Shown here: positions 24,096-34,139 of the stretch, one piece after another
Position numbering within the stretch: position 1 is the first letter of the stretch
Layout of the letters: each line of letters starts with the position of its first letter
Assembly (NCBI RefSeq): GCF_021130785.1
Contig: NC_060213.1
Location: 63,712,001-63,776,000 of the forward strand
Direction: 5' to 3'
DNA from: Homalodisca vitripennis
Taxonomy: Eukaryota; Arthropoda; Insecta; Hemiptera; Cicadellidae
Length of the DNA stretch: 64,000 nucleotides
Notes under the pieces: model-generated
What the model was told of the DNA's origin: nothing
What the model saw: only the letters and a program-made list of their open reading frames with translations
Database searches by the model: none
Made by a program: the position numbers and the translations under genes

Positions 24096-24248
24096 TCAAG
24101 TGTGCAATGAGTCTTCCCGGATGTAAACCGCACCATCAGTCTGACGTTGGAACATTACATTCTCATTACCTTGATGGTCTGCATTACGGGTGTATTTTAC
24201 GATACAAGGCTGCGCTGTGCTGTGCTTGACGTAATTTCTATAATATCC
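24096..24248 (-). CDS. Candidate host exon (unknown protein)
   Basis: On the minus strand a good branch-like and acceptor sequence (ACTAATATTTCAG) precedes an open, GC-richer segment starting at 24248. It reads GYYRNYVKHSTAQPCIVKYT and runs 50 codons to a TGA at 24098-24096. Inside it, after 79 bases, is a plausible donor (AAG followed by GTAATG) ending the exon at 24170; spliced there, it would leave phase 1. So it is either an internal 79-base exon or a terminal exon. No AATAAA is seen on the minus strand within about 150 bases downstream, which favours the internal reading. I do not recognise the protein. Confidence 0.35.
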   Translation of the reverse strand, partial: GYYRNYVKHSTAQPCIVKYTRNADHQGNENVMFQRQTDGAVYIREDSLHT

Positions 24249-25221
24249 CTGAAATATTAGTAATTATTTTAGGAAAGTTCTAGACCGAATATTCATCTTA
24301 AAGTTTGTTTTTTTTAACTCAAACATAAAAGTTTACTCTGCAATTATGTTTGATTGAAAACTAACATTTGGTAGCATTGCAGCAGCTCTTCAATAATGAA
24401 CAGAAATAATGACTGAAAATTAACATTTAATTATTTTTACTTTTACAGATTGTTTCATTGTATCAAATAAATATCAATATTTTATGCGCACATATTTATG
24501 CAAAAAATATTTATTGCTTTATTTTTATGTTTTAATTAATAAAACGTAAAAAAACAAGTAGAGAGCATGTAAAAAGTAGAGAGGAAACTTTTGTCTTAAA
24601 AGAAGTGGGTGAAAATCTAATGAAAGCCAACAATCTCTGAGGTTGCTATTATATTGTGCTCCATTTACCGGTTTTCCTCCTGTCTTCATTTTGTACTTTG
24701 CAACCTCCAAGTCTAGATATCATAGTACTTTATATAGATTATGCTAATTCACGACCAATCAAAAGTACAGAAATACGTGTTTACCGTAGTTTCATATGAA
24801 CACCATTCTTCTGAGCGTCGCCATTCTTCGTGTTTATGCGATAAACGATTTACAACCAATACTTAAATACGTATGTGTATAATATTAATAGCCTACTAGG
24901 GTAATTGATCCAGTTTTAAGTCGATTTAAGATATTTTGAGTCCATTTTCTAGTACTGTAATATTTTATAAAGTTGGATTTAAGGGTTTTACACCAAATGA
25001 ATTATGGTTCCACACAGTTTTTAGTAGCATTTACCTGATGAAAAGAAAGCATTTATGTTCGGATACTATGTACAATGCTCTGCTCAAATAATGGATTTGA
25101 TTCATATTGTAAACATTTCAGCATGAAAATTTACGTTGTGTAAATAAAACGACAGCCTGTGTAACACTTCAACAACAGCACTCAAAGGGAAACTATTATA
25201 ACGTCCACTTTAGGATTTTAA

Positions 25222-25947
25222 GATTCCTTTGACCGGAGCATTATGTCAGCTGAAAAGAAATTTCGGGAAGTAGAAGGGAATCCAAGTATGCTTTTCACGC
25301 CCCTCATAATGATCAATAAAAGAACAATATGAAGAGCGGATTAAAAGGGTCTGGGACTTGTGCAGTGGGTCATATCTGTTTTGATACTGGTCAACGAAGG
25401 CGTCCTTATTGAAATCCACGTAGAAAATGGCAGACGATAAAAATCTACAGTTGTTCCTCTAACGCCGTGCATCTCTATTATTCCTGTCAAACCACAAATT
25501 GTTGTAATTACATTTGGTTACAAACCAAAACTCTCCGTCCGTAACAGTTTCTACATGCCACATTAGTTTTAATATGTTATGAAAAATAAAGGGCACTATA
25601 CAAAATATCATATCAGAACTAACATCAACCTTCCTTATCAATCCGCGTCGAAACATTATTCCACAATAAAATTATTGACATACTAGTGTTCGTCACTAAT
25701 ACAATAGGCAGTTAACTAATTTTAAACAAAAACATTCAATAACAAGCATATTTCATATCAGTCTTAGATAATAATATTATTATCCATTTAACTATGCTTA
25801 GTTATCAATGTATCTACTTGAGTCTGTATACTTCACAATCAGGGGCAAGAAATAAGTAAACAGTAAATAATTACTTGTAAAAATAAAGGTAATGAAATTA
25901 ATTAAACTCACGACCTGGGTACTTTTGTAGGCTCGTCCCCTGTTGTT
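25222..25947 (+). repeat. Medium-copy repeat E, right part (copy 1)
   Basis: Near-identical to about 53350-54075: both run from TCCTTTGACCGGAGCAT to ACTTNTGTAGGCTCGTCCCC, with occasional substitutions. The I-clade LINE that follows is inserted at its right end, as shown by the duplicated target GGCTCGTCCCCTGTTGTT. No transposase or RT is encoded, so this looks like a non-autonomous element or the non-coding part of a larger one. Confidence 0.85.
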
Positions 25948-26559
25948 TTGTTTTTATAACTTTTTTTTTTCCTTTTATAAAGGGCATAAAACACGGAGGT
26001 TATCAATGCCCGTAGGGTTAACGGACACCTACACTTTAAAATATGGTGTCACGTTATCAATAAAACGAAATATTATCACATTAAGACAATTACAAAAACA
26101 ACAGCAGTGTATAGAGGACTAAAACTAAATAACAAAAGTAGCCGAGGGGCTGTAAAGGGGCCCAATAGTTAAAATATGTCAGATAAAAAATAACGATAAT
26201 AAATATAACAAATATCTAATGCTAAAACTAGGTAAGTTAATGAAGGTAGGTTGTAAAGGGACCCACCCTCACCAATAACAAATAAATAAAAATAAGGCAA
26301 AAGACACGTTAGTCATCAATGCCCGTTACCTTACGTGACACCTACATATTAAGATAGTGGTGTCTCACACCTCACAGAAATTTTTAACTGTAAAGGGGCT
26401 TACCCTTGATTAAAACACATAAATTTTTCTAACAGAATTTAAAAGATTGCACTTAGGCGTTGCTAGTTAAGAACCTTAAAACTAAATAACAACTCAGGGG
26501 TGAACTTTAAAAGGGCTCACCCTTACCTAAAACTAGCAGTTAAAATACGTTTACTAAAA
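25948..26559 (-). repeat. 3' UTR of the I-clade LINE, built of internal repeats
   Basis: Four related blocks of the form GTAAAGGGGCYCACCCT lie near 26151, 26251, 26389 and 26507, and a longer segment containing ATCAATGCCCGT is repeated at 26002 and 26316. A T-rich run near 25960-25975 is the A-rich 3' end on the minus strand. No coding sequence. Confidence 0.75.
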
Positions 26560-27366
26560 CTAATCAGGTACTATAGGACTCATATTCTGGACATTAATTT
26601 TGGTGCTCTCCATAAAACCAAAGAGCTTTGTTAAAACATCTTCTTTGTCACCAAGCAACTCATCTAACCGGCCTGGCAAACGATGTGCTCTCCTCTGCCC
26701 GGCGTAGAGGCGGCAGTCTATCAACACGTGGCTGACGTTTAACGCCATGTTACACTCCGCACACTGCGGTGGATCACCACGACTCATTAAGAAACAGTGA
26801 GAGAGGCGAGTGTGTCCGATACGGAGTCGACACAGTACAACTTCCTCTCTACGGTTAGTGCGGTAAGCAGTCGACCAAGGCTTTACTGTGTATTTAATCT
26901 GCCGAAGTTTGTTATTGGTCACTTGATCCCACGATACATTCCACTGATGTTGTAGTCGTGACTTTACAATCGGCTTTAGATCGGACGCGATTGATCGCCT
27001 AGTACATGGAGTCAGAGAGATTGCCTCCTTTGCTGCCCTATCTGCGATCTCCTTACCAGGTATTCCGGTATGTCCAGGTACCCATAGTAACGTAATTGCG
27101 ATACCCTGCGACATCATCTCGCTCAAAGCGTAGCGGATCTTACGAACCAGGACATGTTTGGAGTACATGTCCTTGATAGCCAGAAGACCGCTTAACGAGT
27201 CCGAGCACACTACCACCGTATTTGTTCTTGGACATACAATATTTAATGATTTCAGGATAGCTGTTAGTTCTGCTGTGTATATTGAAGATTCAGGAGTAAG
27301 GCAGAATTTTTACTCTCTATTGGAAGTTACAAAGGCACAACCCGTTCCTGCCTCACTCTTTGAGCC
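26560..27366 (-). pseudogene. I-clade LINE ORF2: RNase H and C-terminal zinc knuckle
   Basis: RNase H catalytic blocks are all readable in one frame: IYTDGSKSEAGTG (first Asp), YTAELTAI (Glu), VVCSDSLSGL (second Asp) and IPGKEIADRAAKEA (last Asp). A TAA at 27307-27309, just after the first block, breaks the frame; reading resumes in the same frame. After RNase H come WNVSWDQ and a C-terminal CCHC-like region (CAECN...VSHVLIDCRLY), and the stop is at 26560. In I-clade elements this domain degrades the RNA template during target-primed reverse transcription. Apart from the single nonsense codon the domain looks intact. Confidence 0.9.
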
Positions 27367-29222
27367 ATCCGTGTAGATGACATCGCAGGGTGAACAGGAT
27401 GACAATATTTCTCTACAGGCGCTTGTGGACAACAGTGATGCGTCTTGCTTGTTCAACTGTAATAACGACAGTATTACATTGGGAGTTCTGACTGTCCATG
27501 GTGGTCTATCCATCTCGTGACATACCTCAACATCAATCGCTCTCATGTCCACTTCTAAGAGATGTAACAGGATTCTAATGCCAAAGGGTGCGGGGGCATT
27601 ATGCTTATTGTGGTACAAGGGAGCAAATGATGTGTCTAGGACAACCTCAAAGGCCGGATTTTCTGGCCTTGATTTTAAACTAAAAAAGTAGTTCATAGCC
27701 AATTGAACACGTCTAAAAGATAGGGGTGGCTCACCACTCTCAGCTAAAAGACTGACAACGGGGCTTGAACAAAAAGCTCCAGTAGCCAATCTGACAGCAG
27801 AATGATCGATTGAGTCCAACATTTTAAGGGCTGTTGGCTTGGCAGAAGAATAAACTTGTGATCCATAATCAATACAAGGTCGAATATATGCCTTGTAAAA
27901 CTGAAGCATGCATTTTCTATCTGCACCCCATTTCGTTCCGCTTAGAGCTCTCATCGCGTTAAGTCTCTTTAGACATTTCGCCTTAAGTTCTTTAATGTGC
28001 GGAACCCACGTCAGTCTGTAATCAAACCACAACCCCAGGAATTTCACACAGCGACTCGCTGGGATTATTATTCTATTTATCTTAAGCGTTGGATCAGCGA
28101 CGCTTCTCAGTCGAGAAAAAGTAATACATTTAGTCTTTGTAGGAGAAAAGGAACCCGGTTTGGTTGCTCCAATCTTCGAGACGGTGGATGGTGAGCTGAA
28201 GGTATCTGTCTGCAGTAGCCAGCCTCCTGGCAGGGACAAACACAGCAAAGTCATCTACGAATAGAGAGCATCTGACAGGAGCTCTGACGCAGGAAGTGAT
28301 GCTGTTTATGGCCACAGCAAAGAGAGTACAGCTAAGGACACTCTCTTGAGGTATTCCGTTCTCAAGAATTTTGGTGTCGGACAAATGAGTTCCCAGTCTT
28401 ATATTAAAAGAACGTTCATCCATAAAACCTTTAATAAAATATAACATATTACCGCCTACGCCCCAATTTGAAAGGGTATTTATAACTATCCTACGCCAAG
28501 CTGTATCATACGCTTTTGTTATATCGAAAAACACAGCAACAAGTTGCCTCCGTTCAAGGAAAGCATTCAGGATTGACGACTCTAGACATACTAGGTGGTC
28601 TAGAGTTGAACGGCCTTGACGGAAACCACATTGCTGTGGAGACAGGAGATTATTGTGTTCTAGGAACCATACCAGTCTACGATTTAGCATCCGCTCCAGT
28701 ATCTTACAAAGACAACTGGTAAGCGAGATAGGCCTGTAGCTAGTAGGGGAGAACTTGTCTTGGCCAGGTTTGTATAATGGTACAACGTAAGAGTTACGCC
28801 ATGAACTTGGAAAGTTGCGTTCTTGAAAAATTCTATTGAAAAGGGACAAGAGGCACGCTTTAACCTCTACAGGAAGGTTTCTCAACATGGCGTAGTGGAT
28901 GTCGTCAGCACCGGGAGCTGAGTTTATAATAAGAGAAATAGCAGATTCTAGTTCGTCAAGGGAAAACAATAAATTTAAGGGACTTATCTAGTTATTGTCA
29001 TTTATGGGCTGTGCTTCATGTTGTAATTTATATCGCTGGAACAAAGGACTGTAGGACGTCGTCCTCGACACGTTAGAAATGGACGAGGCCAGAACGTTTG
29101 CCACATCTTTCGGCACGGTTAATATGATGTCGTTCACTCTTAAGCAAAGAATAGGCAGAGGTGGCTGTTTTCCGCAAATTACCTTTAGTCTCCTCCACAC
29201 CAGAGATAAAGGGGTGGTACGG
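27367..29222 (-). pseudogene. I-clade LINE ORF2: reverse transcriptase
   Basis: The RT fingers and palm occupy 28969-28130: YRPISLTSCLCKILERM, FRQGRSTLDHL, FFDITKAYDTAWR, then a GIPQESVLS block (G replaced by E in the usual PQGS) and the catalytic FVDD. The upstream part (29200-28988) is in the same frame, separated by a TAG at 28990-28988. The thumb (28254 onward: VKFLGLWFDYRLTWVPHI and FYKAYIRPCIDYGSQVY) is in another frame, so a shift occurs near 28130-28250. It is flanked by endonuclease upstream and RNase H downstream. The PQGS change and the breaks make it inactive as written. Confidence 0.92.
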
Positions 29223-29990
29223 TTAATCGAAGAAGTAAATTCCTTCCACGAATTTCGTCGACATATTTTGAAATATCAGAGGAGCTTTAGCTCTGGCAAG
29301 ACGAAATCGTGCGAGGTTTTCCTCGGTCGGAGATCTATTAAATATCCGCAAGGCTTTCCTGCGCTCCCGAAGCGATATCCTACACTCTTCTGTCCACCAA
29401 GTTACGTTTCTTCTTTTGATGATTCCTGTTGTTTTTGGAATACTTTCCAGAGCGGCGCTTGAAATGGCAACTGTTATATTGTTGACGGCGGAGTTTATAT
29501 CTACTGATGTTGAAACATCTGGTGCCTGTAAAAATTTGTTTAAATTTGCCCCAATCTGCCTTATCAAGCACCCATTTAGGTCTTTGGGGCACATTACCTG
29601 GAATATCGAGAATTTTAGTTATGACCGGTGCATGGTCACTACCGTAAAGGTCAGAGGAAACTGACCAATCGAAGCGGTAAGCAATTTGTGGTGTGCACAC
29701 GGTTAGGTCTAATACTGACCAGGAACCTGTTCTCGGGCAAAGATAAGTCGGCGAGCCATCGTTCAATAAAACAAGATTCAGATCATCAAGGACCTTGGAA
29801 ACCATGTTGCCCCTTGGAGAGCAAGTAGTAGAGCCCCAAAAACGATGGTGGGCGTTCAAATCGCCCACAAGTACGAAAGGATGAGGCAATTGATTAATAA
29901 GGTCCAATAGATCTTCCCTTGGAAGACATTCTGGTGGCGGGGAAATATAAACACAACAGACATGTAATTTAAACGGTATGTCAAGCTTTA
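29223..29990 (-). pseudogene. I-clade LINE ORF2: C-terminal half of the endonuclease plus linker
   Basis: The frame shows FVLVGDLNAHHRFWGS, then a PTYL-type block, SVLDLTVCTP and YGSDHAPVITK, which are the last active-site blocks of the LINE endonuclease. The N-terminal half, with the Asn and Glu blocks, is absent: ORF1 ends at 29997 and bases 29990 onward already code for the middle of the domain. Roughly 100 codons are therefore missing, so the copy cannot nick its target. A frameshift near 29590 leads into the linker ORF (29594-29223, RRNVTWWTEECR). Confidence 0.88.
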
Positions 29991-29996
29991 TGCATA

Positions 29997-31452
29997 TTAC
30001 TTTTTAGTTTTTCCTTGATTTTGTTTGAAATTTACAGTAGTTTTTTCTAATTCTAAATGTGGTCTAAGGTCGTCATCAAACAAATCCTCCTCCATTAGGC
30101 TGGATTTGGAGGACTGGTATGAGGGAGGGGTTCTGTTGGCACCCTTTGACCGTTCGACCACTTTAGAGGCAATTTTTTGATTCAGCCCTGACACAAGTTT
30201 TTGGCGTACTTCCGGAGATAAATTTTTCTTTCCCGTCACGCTGGAATTAGCATTAGGGGTTTTTAAAAATTGAGCAGCAACCTGCCCTTCAGAAGACTGT
30301 TGCTTGTTTAAAAGGTTTCGTCCCTTGGGTTGAGTAGGTGTAGCTGGTCTTACAGACACAGAAGGTTCAAGATCTGATATATCAGTGCCTCCACTACGTG
30401 GGAAAGGTCTTGGCACTAATTTGTTGTACCAAGGCAGCAACCTGTTGCGTTAGTTCTCTAACTATGCCTTCCAGAGCTGAGCAGGAAGAACACGGTTTCG
30501 GTTGCACAGGGACAGAGGCAGCCTGAGAATAGGATACGTCCTTCTTCGGGGTTTGCCCAAGTCGTTTCCTATATTCTTTACGAGCATCGCCGAAAGACAA
30601 TTTCTCGCTAGTAACTATTTTCAGCACTTCCTTTTCTTCTATGTATACTTTGCAGCTGCGAGAGCTTGAAGGATGCTTGTCCTTGCAGTTGACGCACTGC
30701 TCTTCGCCGCCGGCACAGTCCTTGTCACTGTGACCACTTTTGCCACAAGGACTACATGTTTCAGGGTTATTGCAAGTTTTGCTTGAATGTCCAAAACGTT
30801 GACATCTATAGCACCTCTGAGGATTTCTAAAGTATGGACGAACTTGTAGAGAAAGATATCCTGCTCTAATTGTGGCTGGTGGGTGAGGAAGGGCAAAAGT
30901 CAAAATGTGACCTGGTGTAGGTGTCGGTACACCGTGCACAACCTTCATTATTCTCACCACATCAGTCACAAGACAATCTTTCAGTTCTTCTTTCAATTCT
31001 TCAATTGAGCAGCATAGCATATCGCGACAGAATACAATTCCTTTGCAGAAGTTTAATGTCTCATGAGGATGGACAACGACTTCTACTTTGTCATAAAAGG
31101 ATTTCATAGAGAGAAATTTCTGAGCCTGTGGAGCGTTCGCAGCCTCTACCAAGATGCTCCCATTACGAAGCTTCCTAACAGAAGACGGCGAGCCGCCCAC
31201 TCCAACTAGAGCCTTGTTAACAAGGAAGGGGCTCACCTTTGCCAAGTTCAGAGTTTCGTCTTTGTGCTTAAAAACTAGAAAAAGTGGGGTGGGAAGATTT
31301 TGAACATTAATTTTCTGATCTGCAGTTTTTCTCTGTTTGTTTGTTTCCTCTTCAGATTCTGAAGAGAGAGCACGCTTCTTTTCCAGATCCATAGTAGAAT
31401 CTCTTTCTACAACTCTATTTTTTTGTTCTTGAGAAGGGTTTATGGTAGCCAT
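29997..31452 (-). pseudogene. I-clade LINE ORF1 (Gag-like RNA-binding protein)
   Basis: ORF1 proteins of I-clade LINEs coat the element RNA. The main frame (31452-30394, 352 aa) starts at ATG (MATINPSQEQ) and has an acidic N-terminus, a central domain and three zinc knuckles: CX2CX4HX4C at residues 214-227, the same at 233-246, and CX2CX3HX6C at 253-267. A single shift around 30395-30410 puts the last 140 or so residues into another frame, which stays open from about 30440 to a stop at 29997. Apart from that shift the ORF is complete, so the change may be recent or a consensus error. Confidence 0.9.
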
Positions 31453-31955
31453 TCAATATATGAACCAGCGCATCGTGATTAAAGGTGCAGGCCGAGACAT
31501 CGGGAACGGGTATACCCTCGGGAACCTGTCAGCCAAAGCTTGGCAGATCACCCTACCCCAGTTCCCCGGGGCCCGATGTTATCTCGTTTAAACCGAGTCG
31601 GGAATTCACGCACGACTCGGGCTCGCACGTGGCAACAGAAATCTCCGACATTTCTGTCCAATAATCACTTCCTGACCAGGGACCGAAGTGGCTGGCACCA
31701 GGATTCATACTACCGTTTGCTTCGGCAGAGCAAGCTCACATCAGCTCTCTTCTGCTACACCTTCTCAGAGTGTAGCAGTTCAAGCACTCCCCACAAACAA
31801 TAGCACGATCCAGTCAGGAAAAGGGAGGAATTAGGAATAGATAGGATTTATGGATGAGACAGGGTAAAGTGCCAGGATTGGAGATGTGTCTGGTACTAGC
31901 TCGGGGTACGAAAGGTCGCCAACCTTTAAACGTCAGAGTAAGACGTTCCCCTACG
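31453..31955 (-). promoter_or_regulatory. 5' UTR and likely internal promoter region of the I-clade LINE
   Basis: This GC-richer segment of about 500 bases lies between the right target-site duplication and the ORF1 start. I-type LINEs carry an internal promoter in this position; no specific motif is identified here. It contains short inverted repeats such as CTACAC with GTGTAG (about 31755-31775). Confidence 0.5.
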
Positions 31956-32228
31956 GGCTCGTCCCCTGTTGTTGTAGTCCCTCAAAGTATAGGAAGAATT
32001 GCTGCGGAAGCCAAGAATTTGGTAGGGGTGGATTCGACATGTAGTATGCTTTCACCAACTGGGAATACGCTGAGGCAGAAATTTCCACACGCCGTAGATT
32101 CCTTGGACGGTGACGTCCAGAATCCAAAGTGACCCATATGCAATGAGATAACAATTACTGCAATTTCCTACTGCTATGCTAAATTATAGCCTAATTTTAA
32201 CTTACCTACTATCAAACTTTGCATTACT

Positions 32229-32871
32229 TATATCACATACTTTGTGAATAAATTTTTGCATTTATCTATGATATCGTTTAACTTGTGTCATACTGTATTA
32301 ATATACTGTGTTGTACTATAATAATCGGTGATGGTTCATAACTTCACATTTTCTCTAATATGTAATCAGAGATGGTAGATCTAGTTAACATTTGAAGAAA
32401 ATTTATATAATGTTAATGAGTTATTGATATTTTAACCTTCTTTTACCTATTTTTAATATCAATAATTTAAGTAGAGAACATAGTTTAAGGTTTTAAACTG
32501 TTACTTTTGACGGAGAGTTTTGTGGTGCACATTATTTTATAAATAAGACTACATTCGAAGCAAACATTTAAATTAGTTATCTCACCTAGTGTTTCTAGAA
32601 AAAATATAGACATCATCACACGTCACGTGAACTCAGGTCACCTCGGCGTTGAAGTTTGTTGTATGCTGGAACTGACTGTAACTAGAGGATGGTAAGTTTC
32701 CTTTGACCGGAGCATGATGTCAGCTAAAAAGAAATTTCGGGAAGTAAAAGGGAATCCATCTATGCTTTTCACGCCACTCATAATGATCAATAAAAGAACA
32801 ATATGAAGAGCGGAGTAAGAGGGTCTGGGACTTGTGCAGTGGGTCATATCTGTTTTGATAGTGGTCATCGA
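32229..32871 (+). repeat. Medium-copy repeat E, left part (copy 2)
   Basis: Matches 52893-53527 closely, from CACATACTTTGTGAATAAAT through TCCTTTGACCGGAGCATGAT to GGTCATCGAA, with a few substitutions and small indels. The match stops at the point where the MITE follows. Between the LINE duplication and this copy (31974-32228) there is about 250 bases of unrecognised DNA. Confidence 0.85.
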
Positions 32872-32879
32872 ACTTAAAA

Positions 32880-33003
32880 TCCGGGTGATTTAAGGTTAAG
32901 TTGGAGCGTAGGGTTTTAGGTGGATTAAGGACTACGTAGGATAGAAGGGAGTAGGAATGTTAGGGCTACTAGGATACTCCAACTTAACCTTAAATCACCC
33001 GGA
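32880..33003. mobile_element. MITE with perfect 27-bp inverted terminal arms
   Basis: The arm at 32880-32906 (TCCGGGTGATTTAAGGTTAA, then GTTGGAG) is perfectly complementary to 32977-33003 around a 70-base centre. TAAAAT lies just outside or at both ends (32875-32880 and 33005-33010), a possible target duplication with two spare bases. No coding capacity. It sits 68 bases upstream of the LRR exon, inside what would be the intron next to the acceptor. Confidence 0.88.
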
Positions 33004-33071
33004 GTAAAATTTCCTTTTTATAAAGTTGTTTTCATAGATTTTAAGTTAAAAATACACATTTAACATTACAG

Positions 33072-33185
33072 AAAATCCGACTGTATATCAACACGTTCAA
33101 GCCTGTGGAGAGTACACTCGAGGAACTACACATGAACAACTGCACCGCTTCGCTGGATGCCTTCTACCGCCTCACTAACCTGCAG
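33072..33185 (+). CDS. Exon of a leucine-rich-repeat protein gene
   Basis: A 114-base segment lies between an acceptor (AACATTACAG) and a consensus donor (CAG followed by GTAATG). It is open in one frame for exactly 38 codons, so it is a phase 0-0 exon. It reads ESTLEELHMNNCTASLDAFY followed by RLTNLQ, which fits the LxxLxLxxN/CxxxxxxxxxFxxLxxLxx repeat pattern: one full repeat and the start of the next. LRR exons of this phase and length are common in animal extracellular and transmembrane LRR proteins. The rest of the gene is not seen in the window; the flanking introns are packed with elements. The protein's identity and cell location cannot be given from one exon. This is the best host-gene evidence here. 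Confidence 0.72.
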
Positions 33186-34139
33186 GTAATGGACCTCTTA
33201 CTGACAAAATATTTTCTGAAATTTTTGTTTAATTTACCCATTTTTTAACAATTAAAAAAGTCCGCACTAAAATAGTCCAATGACATTTGAGACGGTGTTG
33301 CCATATCGATGCTGATCACCAGCTGATCCCGTTATGACCTAGATATGGTCACATACTGGCTCTGCTTAATATATATGAATGTAAAATAGATGAGTGAAAT
33401 CAAATGTACATTTATTTGTTTACAGTAACAACTGATAATGTTTATTTATTGCAACATATGTTGAGAGAGACCAATAATTTTCACTACAAGTAAAACTGGT
33501 AACAGTGTTAGGCGCAGGGTGTAGATGAGGGTTCGGATGAACCAGTCAAGACATGCTATTGGTATGTAGATTAAATGGTGTCCGCTATATATGTTCATCT
33601 GACGTCCTAGAAATACTCGTATGTTTCGGTGAAGTCTATATGTTTTAACAGCCGTGTTGTGACGAGTGGTCACATTTACCCACCACGCTAGGTACACACG
33701 TGCTTGCCGCGTGTCCAGGGCGTAGACCATGGCGCGTTAGGAGATTTTTTACGTGGCTCCTTCCCCAGTAGGCCTATCCACGTGTGTAAAGAGCCCCAAC
33801 CATCGCTCTTTACGGTGGTAGCCATTCCATGACAAATCTGCTACCTCCCAACATATTTTGTGTACCTCACCAATGACAGGGCTTCGGCAAAACCCTGTCT
33901 CTCAGTGAAATACATTTTATACTTTATTTTTTTATCCTCGCGAGCGTAACAAGCAACTTTACTTGGAGAAGCCTTTCAATTCACTCTACTAAAAAACGTA
34001 AAAAGGGCCTTTGTACGTTTTTTGATATTCCTCCTCCTCCGTGTACCTATTCAAAGCAAACACAGAGTGATCCTCAACTCAATGCCGAACCTCTCTCTGT
34101 CTCTTTACTAATAATACAAGGAGATATACTAAATGCCTA
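33186..34139. other. Intron-like stretch with a GC-rich block and three stem-loops
   Basis: Downstream of the LRR exon no further exon is clear. About 33440-33910 is richer in G+C and carries three short stems in a row: ACGTGG with CCACGT (33751-33783), GTAAAGAGC with GCTCTTTAC (33786-33813) and GACAGGG with CCCTGTC (33875-33899). A 94-aa minus-strand frame (33730-33446) crosses the block; I do not recognise it. Probably part of an unidentified element. Confidence 0.4.

Larger units (their letters stand above)
25948..31955 (-). mobile_element. I-clade LINE, about 6 kb, with exact 18-bp target-site duplication
   Basis: The 18-mer GGCTCGTCCCCTGTTGTT occurs at 25930-25947 and 31956-31973 and brackets the whole element. 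The element runs on the minus strand: 5' UTR of about 500 bases, ORF1 (Gag-like, three zinc knuckles), ORF2 (endonuclease, RT, RNase H, C-terminal CCHC), 3' UTR and an A-rich end adjoining the left duplication. RNase H after RT, plus zinc knuckles in ORF1, place it in the I clade as I know it. An intact duplication suggests a fairly recent insertion, yet both ORFs are broken and about 100 codons of the endonuclease are missing. Confidence 0.92.

Noticed and set aside
32638..32868. 76-aa frame also present at 53296-53526, which looked like a conserved small protein
   Set aside because: It sits in repeat E; at least seven residues differ between the copies, most nucleotide changes alter the protein, and the third copy near 25222 is interrupted. 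Shared descent of the repeat explains it.
33751..33899. Helitron 3' end, suggested by hairpins
   Set aside because: No CTRR follows any of the stems at the usual distance and no Rep/helicase sequence is present.
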